Below, piece after piece: positions 1 through 10,758 of a stretch of 64,000 nucleotides of DNA. The first letter of the stretch is position 1, and the number at the start of each line of letters is the position of its first letter. Source of the DNA: Pseudomonas sp. MYb118. Its GTDB lineage: Bacteria; Pseudomonadota; Gammaproteobacteria; Pseudomonadales; Pseudomonadaceae. The position numbers were made by a program, and so were the translations under genes. A model generated the notes under the pieces. It was given only the letters and a program-made list of their open reading frames with translations. It searched no databases and was not told where the DNA came from. The DNA lies in assembly GCF_040947875.1 (NCBI RefSeq), contig NZ_JBFRXN010000002.1:1488001-1552000 (forward strand), written 5' to 3'.

Positions 1-566
1 TGCAGCATGATCGTCTTGCCCGCTTTCGGCGGAGCAACGATCAGACCGCGCTGGCCTTTGCCGATCGGGGCGCACAGGTCGATGACACGACCGGTGAGGT
101 CTTCGGTGGAACCGTTACCGGCTTCCATCTTCATGCGCACGTTCGGGAACAGCGGGGTCAGGTTCTCGAAGAGAATCTTGTTTTTCGCGTTTTCCGGACG
201 GTCGAAGTTGATCGTGTCGACCTTGAGCAGCGCGAAATAACGCTCGCCTTCCTTCGGAGGGCGGATCTTGCCAACGATGGTGTCACCGGTGCGCAAGTTG
301 AAACGGCGGATCTGGCTTGGCGAGACGTAGATATCGTCCGGGCCGGCCAGGTAGGAAGAGTCAGCGGAGCGCAGGAAGCCGAAGCCGTCCTGGAGAATCT
401 CCAGCACGCCATCACCGGAGATTTCCTCGCCGCTCTTCGCGTGCTTCTTGAGCAGGGAGAAAATCACGTCCTGCTTGCGCGAACGGGCCATATTTTCTAT
501 GCCCATCTGTTCGGCCAATTCGAGCAGTTCGGTAATCGGCTTTTGCTTGAGTTCAGTCAGATTCAT
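1..566 (-). CDS. rho: Transcription termination factor Rho (3' part cut by window edge)
   Basis: Rho is the hexameric RNA helicase that ends transcription at Rho-dependent sites. The visible 188 residues begin [10 protein letters not shown] and contain the N-terminal helical domain (about 1-47), the cold-shock-like RNA-binding domain (about 50-120, with DGFGFLRS and [16 protein letters not shown]) and the start of the ATPase domain up to the Walker A segment PPKAGKT. The family is about 419 residues, so a little under half is seen. It lies downstream of trxA on the same strand, separated by a strong terminator, so it is probably transcribed from its own promoter in the 567-760 leader. Confidence 0.97.
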   Translation of the reverse strand, partial: MNLTELKQKPITELLELAEQMGIENMARSRKQDVIFSLLKKHAKSGEEISGDGVLEILQDGFGFLRSADSSYLAGPDDIYVSPSQIRRFNLRTGDTIVGKIRPPKEGERYFALLKVDTINFDRPENAKNKILFENLTPLFPNVRMKMEAGNGSTEDLTGRVIDLCAPIGKGQRGLIVAPPKAGKTIML

Positions 567-762
567 ATAGGAATGACGTAATCATTTATGGAGGGGGGAA
601 ATTAAGCTTTTGGCTTAATGAGGCCGCGCCGCGGAGAAGGCGACAGGATCGCGTACTTGTTCGAAAGGAGTGCGTCGGCGACGGCTAGCAGGGGGCAGTG
701 GAGAAACCAGTGCGGGGCCGAATGTACCACCTGAGTTTCAGAGCGTCTAGCCCTCTACAACG

Positions 763-790
763 AAAAAGCCCCGCAATATGCGGGGCCTTT
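763..790 (-). terminator. Rho-independent terminator of trxA
   Basis: A stem of gccccgc (768-774) pairs with gcggggc (780-786) around a 5-base loop. Five A's (763-767) give the U-tract when read on the minus strand. It lies just after the trxA stop. Confidence 0.85.
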
Positions 791-811
791 CTTGACACTT
801 TACAGCGACAC

Positions 812-1141
812 TCAGATGTTCGCGTCGAGGAAAGCCGCCAGTTGCGACTTCGACAGGGCGCCGACCTTGGTCGCTTCAACGTTGCCGTTCTTGAACAGCA
901 TCAGCGTCGGGATACCACGCACGCCGTGCTTGGCCGGGGTTTCCTGGTTTTCGTCGATGTTCAGTTTGGCAACGGTCAGCTTGCCTTTGTAGGTCTCGGC
1001 AATCTCGTCCAGAACAGGAGCGATCATTTTGCAAGGGCCGCACCATTCAGCCCAGTAGTCGACCAGCACAGCGCCTTCGGCCTTGAGTACATCGGCCTCG
1101 AAGCTAGCGTCGCTAACGTGTTTGATAAGATCGCTGCTCAT
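812..1141 (-). CDS. trxA: Thioredoxin 1
   Basis: A cytoplasmic disulfide reductase that serves ribonucleotide reductase and other enzymes. The protein is 109 residues, the usual length. It has the active site WCGPC at about 33-37 and the cis-proline segment GIPT near residue 77. The start at 1141 (MSSDLIKHV) is chosen because it gives the standard N-terminus and is preceded by a purine-rich stretch (CTGGAGAATTCC); an upstream in-frame ATG would add a non-family extension. It is followed by a terminator and then rho, the usual pseudomonad arrangement. Confidence 0.97.
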   Translation of the reverse strand: MSSDLIKHVSDASFEADVLKAEGAVLVDYWAEWCGPCKMIAPVLDEIAETYKGKLTVAKLNIDENQETPAKHGVRGIPTLMLFKNGNVEATKVGALSKSQLAAFLDANI

Positions 1142-1502
1142 GGAATTCTCCAGGGTTGTAAGCAAAAAAACGTGGCCCATCATAGCCGCCCTTCCCTCGT
1201 TCAGGAAGCCGCAGATGATTGAGTCTCGCTATGGTGTTTCATGAGTCTGTGTATAGCCCAAGCCGTGCCTGGCGGTGACTTGCCGACACCCGCTGCCGCT
1301 CGTTCCGGATGAACGGTCATTTCCAGCGCCGGCCCCAAAGGCGTTCATCGCCGGACACCAGCGCGCCATTGCAGTGCATCTGCGCTGATCAAGCGGCCCT
1401 TTAAAAGCCGCACAGCGCCGTCGCGCGGCAGCCACTGCGCGTTGGCATGCCCCGTGCTCTACCGAATCAGTGCAATCACTCGCGGCCGATTCGGAGACAT
1501 CC
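1142..1502. other. Gene-free interval between trxA and the permease
   Basis: About 360 bases with no convincing reading frame on either strand. It must hold the trxA promoter (minus strand) and the promoter of the permease. I see no clear remnant of a second transporter subunit. Confidence 0.5.
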
Positions 1503-2153
1503 ATGGCTTACTCCTCCGCTGTACTGCCATTGGCGGACAACACCGAACTGCTGCTGCGCGGCGCGCTGTTCACCCTTGAGCTCACGGCCATCGGCGCCGT
1601 GCTGGGCATCAGCATCGGCCTCGTCGGCGCGTTGGTGCAGGCACGGAACATTCGCCCGTTCGCCGACCTTTTCCGCCTTTATGTGGAGCTGATCCGCAAC
1701 ACGCCATTCCTGATGCAGTTGCTGTGCATCTTTTTCGGCCTGCCCGCCATTGGCGTCCCGGTCTCTGCCTGGCAGGCCGCCGCACTGGCGATGGTCATCA
1801 ACCTGGGAGCGCATGCCACGCTCATTATCCGTGACCAGCTCCAGGTCATTCCCGTACCGCGCCTGGAAGCCATGCGCCCGGTCCTGAACAGCGCCTGGCC
1901 GGCCCTGAGCAACCAGATCATCGTCGTCATGCTCGGCTCGTCGGTGTGTTCCATGATCGCCACCCAGGAGTTGAGCTTCGTCGCCAATGTCCTGCAATCG
2001 CGCAATCTGCACGTATTCGAAACCTACGCCCTCACCACGCTGATGTATCTGTGCATGGCATTGATGATCCGCCAGTTCCTGAACCGGGCCGGTCAGTGGT
2101 TGTTCGCCGAAGCCTCCACACGCCGATGCGCGAGCGCGCCGGCTCGCGATTGA
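1503..2153 (+). CDS. Amino-acid ABC transporter permease, probably degenerate
   Basis: An inner-membrane permease of the HisM/GlnP type for polar amino acids. It has several hydrophobic segments, and its C-terminal half (PALSNQ, then TQELSFVANVL and FETYALTTLMYL) matches the family. The start at 1503 (MAYSSAVL, GGAG seven bases upstream) gives 216 residues. Between LEAM and PALSNQ only about a dozen residues are present, where the family has the EAA loop with its conserved glycine and about 17 more. This loop docks on the ATPase, so coupling may be lost. No ATPase or binding-protein gene is adjacent. It may be a decayed or orphan subunit. Confidence 0.7.
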   Translation: MAYSSAVLPLADNTELLLRGALFTLELTAIGAVLGISIGLVGALVQARNIRPFADLFRLYVELIRNTPFLMQLLCIFFGLPAIGVPVSAWQAAALAMVINLGAHATLIIRDQLQVIPVPRLEAMRPVLNSAWPALSNQIIVVMLGSSVCSMIATQELSFVANVLQSRNLHVFETYALTTLMYLCMALMIRQFLNRAGQWLFAEASTRRCASAPARD

Positions 2154-2244
2154 CTGCGCAGGATCAAGGCTTTGAACACTGCGCGTTGGCGTAGGCGTTT
2201 GATCGTGGCACGATGTCGGGGTTATCGAACGAGACCCCCTGACC

Positions 2245-3747
2245 ATGCCGCAATCCAAAGCCAAGAACCTGTCCCTGATCGCCGCGATCGACCTGGGCTC
2301 CAACAGCTTTCACATGGTCGTGGCCAAGGCCCAGAATGGCGAAATCCGTATTCTCGAGCGCCTTGGGGAAAAGGTACAGCTGGCGGCCGGCATCGACGAA
2401 GAGCGTCGTCTCAGCGAAGAGTCCATGCAACGCGGGCTCGATTGCCTGAAACGCTTCGCCCAACTGATCAATGGCATGCCACTGGGCGCCGTACGCATCG
2501 TCGGCACCAACGCCCTGCGTGAAGCGCGCAACCGCGCGGAGTTCATCCACCGCGCCGAGGAAATCCTCGGCCACCCGGTCGAAGTCATCTCCGGTCGTGA
2601 AGAAGCGCGCCTGATCTACCTCGGCGTCTCCCACACCCTCGCCGACACCCCGGGCAAGCGCCTGGTGGCCGACATCGGCGGCGGCAGTACCGAATTCATC
2701 ATCGGCCAGCGCTTCGAACCGCTGCTGCGCGAGAGCCTGCAGATGGGCTGCGTGAGCTTCACCCAGCGCTATTTCAAGGACGGCAAGGTCACCCCGGCCC
2801 GCTACGCCCAGGCGTACACCGCCGCACGCCTGGAGCTGATGAGCATCGAGCACGCCCTGCACCGCCTGACCTGGGATGAAGCCATCGGCTCCTCGGGCAC
2901 CATCCGGGCGATCGGCCTGGCCTTGAAAGCCGGCGGCCACGGCACGGGCGAAGTCAACGCCGAAGGCCTGGCCTGGCTCAAGCGCAAATTGTTCAAGTTG
3001 GGCGACGTCGAGAAGATCGACTTCGAAGGCATCAAGCCTGACCGTCGGGCGATTTTCCCGGCCGGCCTGGCCATTCTCGAAGCGATCTTCGACGCCCTCG
3101 AATTGCAGCGTATGGACCACTGTGAAGGCGCCCTGCGTGAAGGTGTGCTGTATGACCTGCTGGGTCGCCATCATCACGAAGACGTGCGTGAGCGCACCCT
3201 CAGCTCGCTGATGGAGCGTTATCACGTTGATCTGGAGCAGGCCGAGCGGGTCGAGCGCAAGGCGTTGCACGCATTCGACCAGGTGGCCGCCGACTGGGAC
3301 CTGGAGGACGGCGTCTGGCGCGAGCTGCTCAGCTGGGCCGCCAAGGTCCATGAAGTGGGCCTGGATATCGCGCACTATCACTACCACAAGCACGGCGCCT
3401 ACCTGATCGAGCACTCGGACCTCGCCGGCTTCTCCCGTGAAGACCAGCAAATGCTCGCCCTGCTGGTACGCGGCCACCGCCGCAACATTCCCAAGGACAA
3501 GTTCGCCGAGTTCGACGACGACGGCATCAAGCTGATCCGCCTGTGCGTGCTGCTGCGCTTCGCGATCCTGTTCCACCACATCCGCGGCACCCAGCAGATG
3601 CCCCAGGTGGTGCTGAAGGCCAACGGCGACAGTCTGGATGTGCTGTTCCCGGAAAAATGGCTGGATGACAACCAACTGACCCAGGCCGACTTCGCGCTGG
3701 AAGCCGAGTGGCTGACGCGGGTTAACTTCACCCTTAACGTGCGCTGA
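2245..3747 (+). CDS. ppx: Exopolyphosphatase
   Basis: Releases phosphate from the ends of inorganic polyphosphate, and in the GppA-related family also acts on pppGpp. The 500-residue product matches the family length. The N-terminal ASKHA fold shows the phosphate-1 motif [12 protein letters not shown] (about 12-24) and the second phosphate loop [12 protein letters not shown] (about 144-155). The C-terminal HD-like helical domain includes [19 protein letters not shown]. It is convergent with ppk, the opposing polyphosphate kinase, with a REP pair and a bidirectional terminator between them. Confidence 0.97.
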   Translation: MPQSKAKNLSLIAAIDLGSNSFHMVVAKAQNGEIRILERLGEKVQLAAGIDEERRLSEESMQRGLDCLKRFAQLINGMPLGAVRIVGTNALREARNRAEFIHRAEEILGHPVEVISGREEARLIYLGVSHTLADTPGKRLVADIGGGSTEFIIGQRFEPLLRESLQMGCVSFTQRYFKDGKVTPARYAQAYTAARLELMSIEHALHRLTWDEAIGSSGTIRAIGLALKAGGHGTGEVNAEGLAWLKRKLFKLGDVEKIDFEGIKPDRRAIFPAGLAILEAIFDALELQRMDHCEGALREGVLYDLLGRHHHEDVRERTLSSLMERYHVDLEQAERVERKALHAFDQVAADWDLEDGVWRELLSWAAKVHEVGLDIAHYHYHKHGAYLIEHSDLAGFSREDQQMLALLVRGHRRNIPKDKFAEFDDDGIKLIRLCVLLRFAILFHHIRGTQQMPQVVLKANGDSLDVLFPEKWLDDNQLTQADFALEAEWLTRVNFTLNVR

Positions 3748-3793
3748 TAGGGGACTTGCTGCCCCACCCCTGAAACAACGGGAGAGACAAGAA

Positions 3794-3867
3794 CTGTGGG
3801 AGCGAGCCTGCTCGCGATGGCGGTGTTGGCTGACACACCGCCATCGCGAGCAGGCTCGCTCCCACAG
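3794..3867. repeat. REP inverted pair
   Basis: Two head-to-head copies of the Pseudomonas REP (ctgtgggagcgagcctgctc and its reverse complement) form a long potential hairpin between the convergent ppx and ppk genes. Confidence 0.9.
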
Positions 3868-3900
3868 GGGATCTCCTGCAGAAAAAGTGGCACAAAGGCC

Positions 3901-3937
3901 AAAAAAAATGGCGATCCGCAGGGATCGCCATTTTTTA
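3901..3937. terminator. Bidirectional terminator between ppx and ppk
   Basis: The stem aatggcgatcc (3907-3917) pairs with ggatcgccatt (3922-3932) around a GCAG loop. It has eight A's on the left and a T-run on the right, so it can stop transcripts from both sides. Confidence 0.9.
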
Positions 3938-3951
3938 TGCCGCCGAGAACA

Positions 3952-6168
3952 TCAGGTCACGCTGAAGATCGGCATGCCCAGGCGCTCCAGCAGGGTCGCC
4001 TGCGCGCTGCGCGGGTTCTGGTTGCCGGTCGGGGTGTTGCGGATGTAGCGACCGTCCGCCTGCAGGCTCCAGCTGTGGGTGTTGTCGGTGAGGTACAACT
4101 CCAGCTCTTTCTTGACCCGCATGATCAGTTTCTTGCCTTCCACCGGGAAGCAGGTCTCGACACGCTTGTCGAGGTTGCGCTCCATCCAGTCGGCGCTGGA
4201 CAGGAACATCTGCTCTTCGCCTCCATTGAGGAAGTAGAAGATCCGCGTGTGTTCCAGGAAGCGGCCGATGATCGAACGCACGTGGATGTTGTGCGAGACG
4301 CCGGCAATGCCCGGACGCAGGCAGCACATGCCGCGCACCACCAGGTCGATGCGCACGCCGGACTGGCTGGCCTTGTACAACGCGCGGATGATCTTCGGAT
4401 CGGTCAGCGAGTTGAACTTGGCGATGATGTGCGCCGGCTTGCCGTCGAGGGCGAACTGGGTTTCGCGGGCAATCATGTCGAGCATGCCCTTCTTCAGCGT
4501 GAACGGCGCGTGCAGCAGCTTTTTCATGCGCAGGGTCTTGCCCATGCCGATCAGCTGGCTGAACAGCTTGCCGACGTCTTCGCACAGGGCGTCGTCGGAA
4601 GTCAGCAGGCTGTAGTCGGTGTACAGGCGGGCGTTGCCGGCGTGGTAGTTACCGGTACCCAGGTGCGCATAACGCACGATCTCGCCCGCTTCGCGGCGCA
4701 GGATCAACATCATCTTGGCGTGGGTCTTGAAGCCGACCACACCGTAGATCACCACCGCACCGGCCGCTTGCAGACGGCTGGCCAGTTGCAGGTTGGACTC
4801 TTCATCGAACCGCGCCCGCAGCTCGATCACCGCGGTGACTTCCTTGCCGTTACGCGCCGCATCCACCAGCGCATCGACGATTTCCGAGTTGGCGCCGGAA
4901 CGGTACAGGGTCTGGCGAACCGCAAGTACGTGCGGGTCCTTGGCGGCCTGGCGCAGCAGGTCGACCACCGGAGTAAACGACTCGAACGGGTGCAGCAGCA
5001 GGATGTCCTGCTTGCTGATCACGCTGAAGATGTTCTCGCTGTTCTGCAAAAGTTTCGGGATCTGCGGCGTGAACGGCGGGTGCTGCAGCTCGCGCTGGCT
5101 GTCCAGGCCGGTGATGCTGAACAGACGCGTCAGGTTCACCGGACCGTTGACCTGATACAGCTCGCTCTCGCTCAGGTTGAATTGCTTGAGCAGGTAGTCC
5201 GACAGGTGTTTCGGGCAGGTGTCGGCCACTTCCAGGCGCACCGCGTCACCGTAGCGGCGGGAGAACAGCTCGCCGCGCAGGGCGCGGGCCAGGTCTTCCA
5301 CGTCTTCGGAGTCCAGCGCCAGGTCGGCGTTACGGGTCAGGCGGAACTGGTAGCAGCCCTTGACCTTCATGCCCTGGAACAGGTCATCGGCGTGCGCATG
5401 GATCATCGACGACAGGAACACGTAGTTGTCGCCGGCACCGCCGACTTCTTCCGGCACCTTGATGATGCGCGGCAGCAGGCGCGGCGCCGGGATGATCGCC
5501 AGGCCCGAGTCGCGACCGAAGGCGTCGATGCCTTCGAGCTCGACGATGAAGTTCAGGCTTTTGTTCACCAGCAACGGGAACGGGTGCGTCGGGTCGAGGC
5601 CGATCGGGGTGATGATCGGGGCGATCTCGTCGCGGAAAAAGCGCCGGACCCAGGTCTTGATCTTGGTCGTCCAGTGACGGCGACGGATGAAGCGGACCTG
5701 ATGTTTTTCCAGCTCCGGCAGCAGGATGTCGTTGAGGATCGCGTACTGGCGGTCGACATGACCGTGCACCAGCTCGCTGATCCGGGCCAGGGCCTGGTGC
5801 GGTTGCAGGCCATCGGCGCCCGCCTGTTCACGGGCGAACGTGATCTGCTTCTTCAGGCCTGCCACACGAATTTCGAAGAACTCGTCCAGGTTGCTGGAGA
5901 AGATCAGCAAGAACTTCAGCCGCTCCAGCAACGGGTAGGACTCATCCAGCGCCTGCTCCAGCACGCGGATGTTGAACTGCAGTTGCGAGAGTTCACGATG
6001 GATGTACAGGCTGCTGTCATCCAGACCGGGAATGGCAATCGCCGGCGCCGCAGGCTCGGCGGCCGGCACCGGGGCTACGGCCTCCAGCTCCGGCGGGGTC
6101 TCTTCGAGTTGTTCCACCACAGGTAGAGCCTCGTTTACGGCAACTTCAGTGAGTCCTTCGGTATTCAT
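3952..6168 (-). CDS. ppk1: Polyphosphate kinase 1
   Basis: Reversibly transfers the terminal phosphate of ATP to inorganic polyphosphate. The 738-residue product has the full PPK1 layout. A Pro/Ala/Glu-rich N-terminal tail of about 50 residues precedes the N domain ([19 protein letters not shown]). The head domain follows, and then two phospholipase-D-like C domains. The autophosphorylated histidine lies in [10 protein letters not shown], and a second conserved histidine in [12 protein letters not shown]. It is convergent with ppx. The next gene upstream on the same strand is hemB, 18 bases away. Confidence 0.97.
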   Translation of the reverse strand: MNTEGLTEVAVNEALPVVEQLEETPPELEAVAPVPAAEPAAPAIAIPGLDDSSLYIHRELSQLQFNIRVLEQALDESYPLLERLKFLLIFSSNLDEFFEIRVAGLKKQITFAREQAGADGLQPHQALARISELVHGHVDRQYAILNDILLPELEKHQVRFIRRRHWTTKIKTWVRRFFRDEIAPIITPIGLDPTHPFPLLVNKSLNFIVELEGIDAFGRDSGLAIIPAPRLLPRIIKVPEEVGGAGDNYVFLSSMIHAHADDLFQGMKVKGCYQFRLTRNADLALDSEDVEDLARALRGELFSRRYGDAVRLEVADTCPKHLSDYLLKQFNLSESELYQVNGPVNLTRLFSITGLDSQRELQHPPFTPQIPKLLQNSENIFSVISKQDILLLHPFESFTPVVDLLRQAAKDPHVLAVRQTLYRSGANSEIVDALVDAARNGKEVTAVIELRARFDEESNLQLASRLQAAGAVVIYGVVGFKTHAKMMLILRREAGEIVRYAHLGTGNYHAGNARLYTDYSLLTSDDALCEDVGKLFSQLIGMGKTLRMKKLLHAPFTLKKGMLDMIARETQFALDGKPAHIIAKFNSLTDPKIIRALYKASQSGVRIDLVVRGMCCLRPGIAGVSHNIHVRSIIGRFLEHTRIFYFLNGGEEQMFLSSADWMERNLDKRVETCFPVEGKKLIMRVKKELELYLTDNTHSWSLQADGRYIRNTPTGNQNPRSAQATLLERLGMPIFSVT

Positions 6169-6186
6169 GGAATGTTCCTGGGAGGG

Positions 6187-7367
<1,181 letters not shown>

Positions 7368-7408
7368 GAAGGGGTAGGCTGCGCGTTCATTTCGCCAGCA
7401 CCCAGACA

Positions 7409-8041
7409 ATGCTCCAACAATTTCTGCATGACTTCGGCTACTTTGCCCTGTTTATCGGCACATTCTTCGAAGGCGAAACCATCCTGGTGCTCGCGGGCTT
7501 CCTCGCGTTCCGTGGATACATGGACATCAACCTTGTGGTGGTCGTGGCGTTCTTCGGCAGCTATGCCGGCGATCAGCTGTGGTACTTCATGGGGCGCAAG
7601 CACGGACGCAAGCTGTTGGCGCGCAAGCCGCGCTGGCAAATGATGGGCGACCGGGCGCTGGAGCACATCCGCAGGCACCCCGACATCTGGGTATTGAGCT
7701 TCCGCTTCGTCTACGGCCTGCGTACCGTGATGCCGGTGGCTATCGGCCTTTCCGGCTATCCGCCGGGACGCTACCTGTTGCTCAACGGCATTGGTGCGGC
7801 GATCTGGGCGACCGCCCTGGCGGCAGCCGCCTATCACTTCGGCGCGGTGCTCGAAGGCATGCTGGGCAGCATCAAGAAGTATGAGCTGTGGGTGTTGGGC
7901 GCGTTGCTGGTGCTGGGCCTGGGCCTGTGGCTGCGCCGGCGCTTCAAGAATGCGCGCCTGGCCAAACAGGTCTATGCCGAAGAGCAGGCCCTGAAAGCCG
8001 AACAGGCCAAGGCTGCCGAGATCAAGACGCCAGGCGAGTGA
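7409..8041 (+). CDS. DedA family membrane protein
   Basis: An inner-membrane protein of the DedA/VTT superfamily, whose members support lipid-carrier recycling and proton-motive-force homeostasis. The 210-residue product shows the family signatures FEGETILVLAGFLA near the N-terminus and RFVYGLRTVMPVAIGLSGY in the middle. Several transmembrane segments are followed by a basic, alanine-rich C-terminal tail. Its end overlaps the end of the convergent desaturase gene by 20 bases. No strong Shine-Dalgarno precedes the ATG. Substrate not predictable from sequence. Confidence 0.88.
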   Translation: MLQQFLHDFGYFALFIGTFFEGETILVLAGFLAFRGYMDINLVVVVAFFGSYAGDQLWYFMGRKHGRKLLARKPRWQMMGDRALEHIRRHPDIWVLSFRFVYGLRTVMPVAIGLSGYPPGRYLLLNGIGAAIWATALAAAAYHFGAVLEGMLGSIKKYELWVLGALLVLGLGLWLRRRFKNARLAKQVYAEEQALKAEQAKAAEIKTPGE

Positions 8042-9257
8042 AGCGGTTTCTGCAGCAGTAGAGACCGATGACACTGAGCAGGCTGTAACTGAGCAGGCCG
8101 ACCCAGCCCACCGCGCTGGCCGGCCACAGCCCGACCACCGGCGCCAGCCACACCAGTGGCACGTTGGACGCCAACCGCACAAGCTCCAGCTTCAACGCCC
8201 ACGGGCGATTCTCCAGGGCCACGCCCAACGTGAACAACCCCAGCGCCACCGCACTCCAGCCAAGCACCAGCGCGGCGGTAGACAGTTGCGGCTCGAAGTT
8301 CATCAGGTAGCTGCCCAGCGCGATGTAGGCGCAGAACTGCAACACGATGTAGATCTGCTGACGCCCGTCCAACGGCACTTCGAACTTGCGGAACTGGCTC
8401 AGGTCCGGCTTGTTCATCGGGTACTTCGCCGCCACGTCCGCCGGCCGCCAACCGGTGCGCATGAACCAGATCCGCAGCTTGTCCCAGGGGCTTTGCGCCC
8501 GGCGCGCGTCATCCCACAGCTGCACGTAGAACTGCAAGTTGGCCCACAACGGATTCCAGCTGGCCAAAGGCGTGGTCACGCCGAAAATCACCGGTTCGTT
8601 GTCGTCCTCTTCCTGGAACGAACCGAACAGCCGATCCCAAATAATGAACACCCCGCCGTAGTTCCGATCCATATAGAGAGCGTTCTGTGCATGGTGGGCC
8701 CGATGATTGGATGGCGTGACGAAGAACCACTCGAACCAGCCGAGCTTGGGAATGTGCCGGGTGTGCACCCAGAACTGATACAGCAGGTTCAGCGCCGCCA
8801 CGCTGACGAACACCAGCAGCGGCACGCCGAACACGGCCATCGGCAGGTAGAAGATCCAGCTCAGCAGGAACCCGGTGCTGGTCTGGCGCAGCGCCGTGGA
8901 GAGGTTGTAGTCCTCGCTCTGGTGATGCACCGAGTGCGCCGCCCAGAGGATATTGCGTTCGTGGCCACAGCGATGCAGCCAGTAGTAGCAGAAGTCGTAG
9001 AAGACGAAGGCGAATACCCAGGTCCAGACGCTGTCGGTCGGCAGCTCGAACAACCCCAGGTGCTTGAGCGCGAACGCGTAGGTCACAAGCCCGACGCCCT
9101 TGGTCAAGAGGCCGGTGGTGGTCGACAGCACGCCGGTGCTGATGCTGTTGATCGCGTCGGCCACCCGGTAATTGCTCACCCCGCGCCAGCGGTCGGCCAA
9201 CAGCTCGACGGCAATCAGCACGAAGAAGAACGGCACCGCGTACAGAATGAAGTCCAT
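8022..9257 (-). CDS. Sterol desaturase / fatty acid hydroxylase family protein
   Basis: A membrane di-iron enzyme of the fatty acid hydroxylase superfamily. The 411-residue product has the histidine clusters expected for the di-iron site: HRCGH, HSVHH, and later HTRH with NHRAHH. Transmembrane segments lie at the N-terminus and in the C-terminal 120 residues. Bacterial members act on lipids such as alkylglycerols or hopanoids, but nothing nearby indicates the substrate. It is transcribed divergently from elbB. Confidence 0.85.
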   Translation of the reverse strand: MDFILYAVPFFFVLIAVELLADRWRGVSNYRVADAINSISTGVLSTTTGLLTKGVGLVTYAFALKHLGLFELPTDSVWTWVFAFVFYDFCYYWLHRCGHERNILWAAHSVHHQSEDYNLSTALRQTSTGFLLSWIFYLPMAVFGVPLLVFVSVAALNLLYQFWVHTRHIPKLGWFEWFFVTPSNHRAHHAQNALYMDRNYGGVFIIWDRLFGSFQEEDDNEPVIFGVTTPLASWNPLWANLQFYVQLWDDARRAQSPWDKLRIWFMRTGWRPADVAAKYPMNKPDLSQFRKFEVPLDGRQQIYIVLQFCAYIALGSYLMNFEPQLSTAALVLGWSAVALGLFTLGVALENRPWALKLELVRLASNVPLVWLAPVVGLWPASAVGWVGLLSYSLLSVIGLYCCRNRFTRLAS

Positions 9258-9279
9258 GACACGCCCTGATGGGAATTTT

Positions 9280-9293
9280 TAGGATAGATCCTA
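9280..9293. promoter_or_regulatory. 14-base palindrome in the desaturase/elbB divergent promoter region
   Basis: TAGGAT-AG-ATCCTA is a perfect palindrome 23 bases upstream of the desaturase start and 80 bases upstream of elbB. Its size and place suit a dimeric regulator. Confidence 0.4.
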
Positions 9294-9372
9294 GGTGTAG
9301 CCGCGAATTAACCCTATGGCAACGAGTGACAAATTAGTGGACATTTAACGCCATGAATCAGGAGAAAAGCCC

Positions 9373-10041
9373 ATGAGCAAAAAAGTTGCAGTGATCCTTT
9401 CCGGTTGTGGCGTATACGACGGCGCTGAAATTCAGGAAAGCGTGATCACCCTGCTGCGCCTGGACCAGCGCGGCGCTCACGTACAGTGTTTCGCCCCCAA
9501 CATCGCGCAATTGCACGTACTCAACCACCTGACCGGTGAAGAGATGCCCGAGTCGCGTAACGTCCTGGTGGAATCGGCGCGGATCGTCCGGGGCAATGTG
9601 AAGGATATCCGCGAGGCCGAAGTCGACGACTTCGACGCGCTGATCGTGCCGGGCGGGTTCGGCGTGGCCAAGAACCTGTCCAATTTCGCCATCGAAGGTG
9701 CCGGCTGCACGGTTCAGCCCGAGGTCCTGGCCCTGGCTGAAGCGTTTGCCGAGGCGGGCAAGCCGGTGGGGCTGATCTGCATTTCCCCGGCGCTGGCGGC
9801 GAAGATCTACGGACCGGGCGTCAACTGCACCATCGGCAACGACACCGAGACCGCAGCGGCGATGAACAAGATGGGCGCCACGCACACCGACTGCGCCGTC
9901 ACCGACATCATCGAGGACAAGGCCCGCAAACTGGTGACCACCCCGGCCTATATGCTGGCCCAGAGCATCAGCGAGGCGGCATCGGGCATCAACAAGCTGA
10001 TCGACCGGGTGCTGGAGCTGACTCACGAGAATGATGCGTAA
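9373..10041 (+). CDS. elbB: Isoprenoid biosynthesis glyoxalase ElbB
   Basis: A DJ-1/PfpI-superfamily cytoplasmic protein. E. coli ElbB has glyoxalase activity and has been linked to isoprenoid synthesis. The 222-residue product starts MSKKVAVILSGCGVYDGAEIQE and contains the LIVPGGFGVAKNLSNFA segment and GLICISPALAA, where the nucleophilic cysteine of the family sits. A good AGGAG precedes the ATG. It is a single gene followed by a REP pair. Confidence 0.93.
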   Translation: MSKKVAVILSGCGVYDGAEIQESVITLLRLDQRGAHVQCFAPNIAQLHVLNHLTGEEMPESRNVLVESARIVRGNVKDIREAEVDDFDALIVPGGFGVAKNLSNFAIEGAGCTVQPEVLALAEAFAEAGKPVGLICISPALAAKIYGPGVNCTIGNDTETAAAMNKMGATHTDCAVTDIIEDKARKLVTTPAYMLAQSISEAASGINKLIDRVLELTHENDA

Positions 10042-10059
10042 ACCACGCGGTATTCCCAC

Positions 10060-10160
10060 CTGTGGGAGCGAGCCTGCTCGCGATGAAATCTAGACACCGC
10101 AGGGTGTCAGGCTGCCAGCGTTATCGTTGACGACCATCGCGAGCAGGCTCGCTCCCACAG
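10060..10160. repeat. REP inverted pair
   Basis: Head-to-head REP copies (ctgtgggagcgagcctgctc and its complement), spaced by about 50 bases, lie between elbB and the convergent yaiI-type gene. Confidence 0.9.
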
Positions 10161-10171
10161 GGGGGCAAACA

Positions 10172-10627
10172 TCAGGCCTTACGCGCCAACCGCGTGAGAA
10201 TCCGATCCAGCCCATTGGCGAACGCCTGCTTCTCGCGCTCGCCATAGGGCGCCGGGCCTCCGCCCATCTGCCCCTGCTCACGCAGGTCGGTAAACAGGTT
10301 GCGCACCGCCAGCCTGTCGCCCATGTTCTGCGCGTCGAACTCCTTGCCGCGCGGGTCCAGCGCCGACACGCCCTTCTTCACCAGGCGATCGGCCAGCGGC
10401 ACATCGCTGCAGATCACCAGCTCGCCGGGCACGGCGTGCTCGACCAGGTAGTCGTCGGCGGCGTCCGGGCCGCTGGGCACCACGATCAACTTAACCAGCA
10501 CCAACGCCGGCTTGACCTGCGGCTGCCCCGCCACCATCACCACCTCGAACTGACGCTTGAGGGCGAACTTGACCACCAGATCCCTGGCCTGGCGTGGGCA
10601 GGCGTCGGCATCGATCCATACGCGCAT
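10172..10627 (-). CDS. YaiI/YqxD family protein (DUF188)
   Basis: A conserved cytoplasmic protein with a PIN-like DUF188 domain and no firmly established function. The start at 10627 (MRVWIDADACPRQARDLV) gives 151 residues, the usual size; the longer frame upstream runs into a REP sequence and is not coding. The acidic N-terminal motif DADACP and the later SDVPLADRLVKKG match the family. Confidence 0.9.
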   Translation of the reverse strand: MRVWIDADACPRQARDLVVKFALKRQFEVVMVAGQPQVKPALVLVKLIVVPSGPDAADDYLVEHAVPGELVICSDVPLADRLVKKGVSALDPRGKEFDAQNMGDRLAVRNLFTDLREQGQMGGGPAPYGEREKQAFANGLDRILTRLARKA

Positions 10628-10648
10628 TGCGTTTACCTCTTCAAAAAA

Positions 10649-10740
10649 ATCGCGAGCAGGCTCGCTCCCACAGTTTTTGGCGTCAAACACAAAAACTGTG
10701 TCCACCCCAAATCACTGTGGGAGCGAGCTTGCTCGCGATC
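10649..10740. repeat. REP pair in divergent orientation
   Basis: A copy ending in ctcgctcccacag (10661-10673) and a copy beginning ctgtgggagcgagcttgctc (from 10715) point away from each other, opposite to the pairs at 3794 and 10060. Lies between the yaiI start and the 3' end of the FTR1 gene. Confidence 0.85.
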
Positions 10741-10758
10741 ATGAGCGCAGCGAATGCT

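Noticed and set aside
2164..3675. 503-residue minus-strand frame opposite ppx
   Set aside because: An antisense shadow of a GC-rich gene with no recognisable domain, while ppx on the + strand has clear motifs.
3796..6126. 776-residue + strand frame opposite ppk
   Set aside because: It starts inside a REP element and runs antisense through the whole ppk gene; the composition (Gln/His/Val-rich) is that of a shadow frame.
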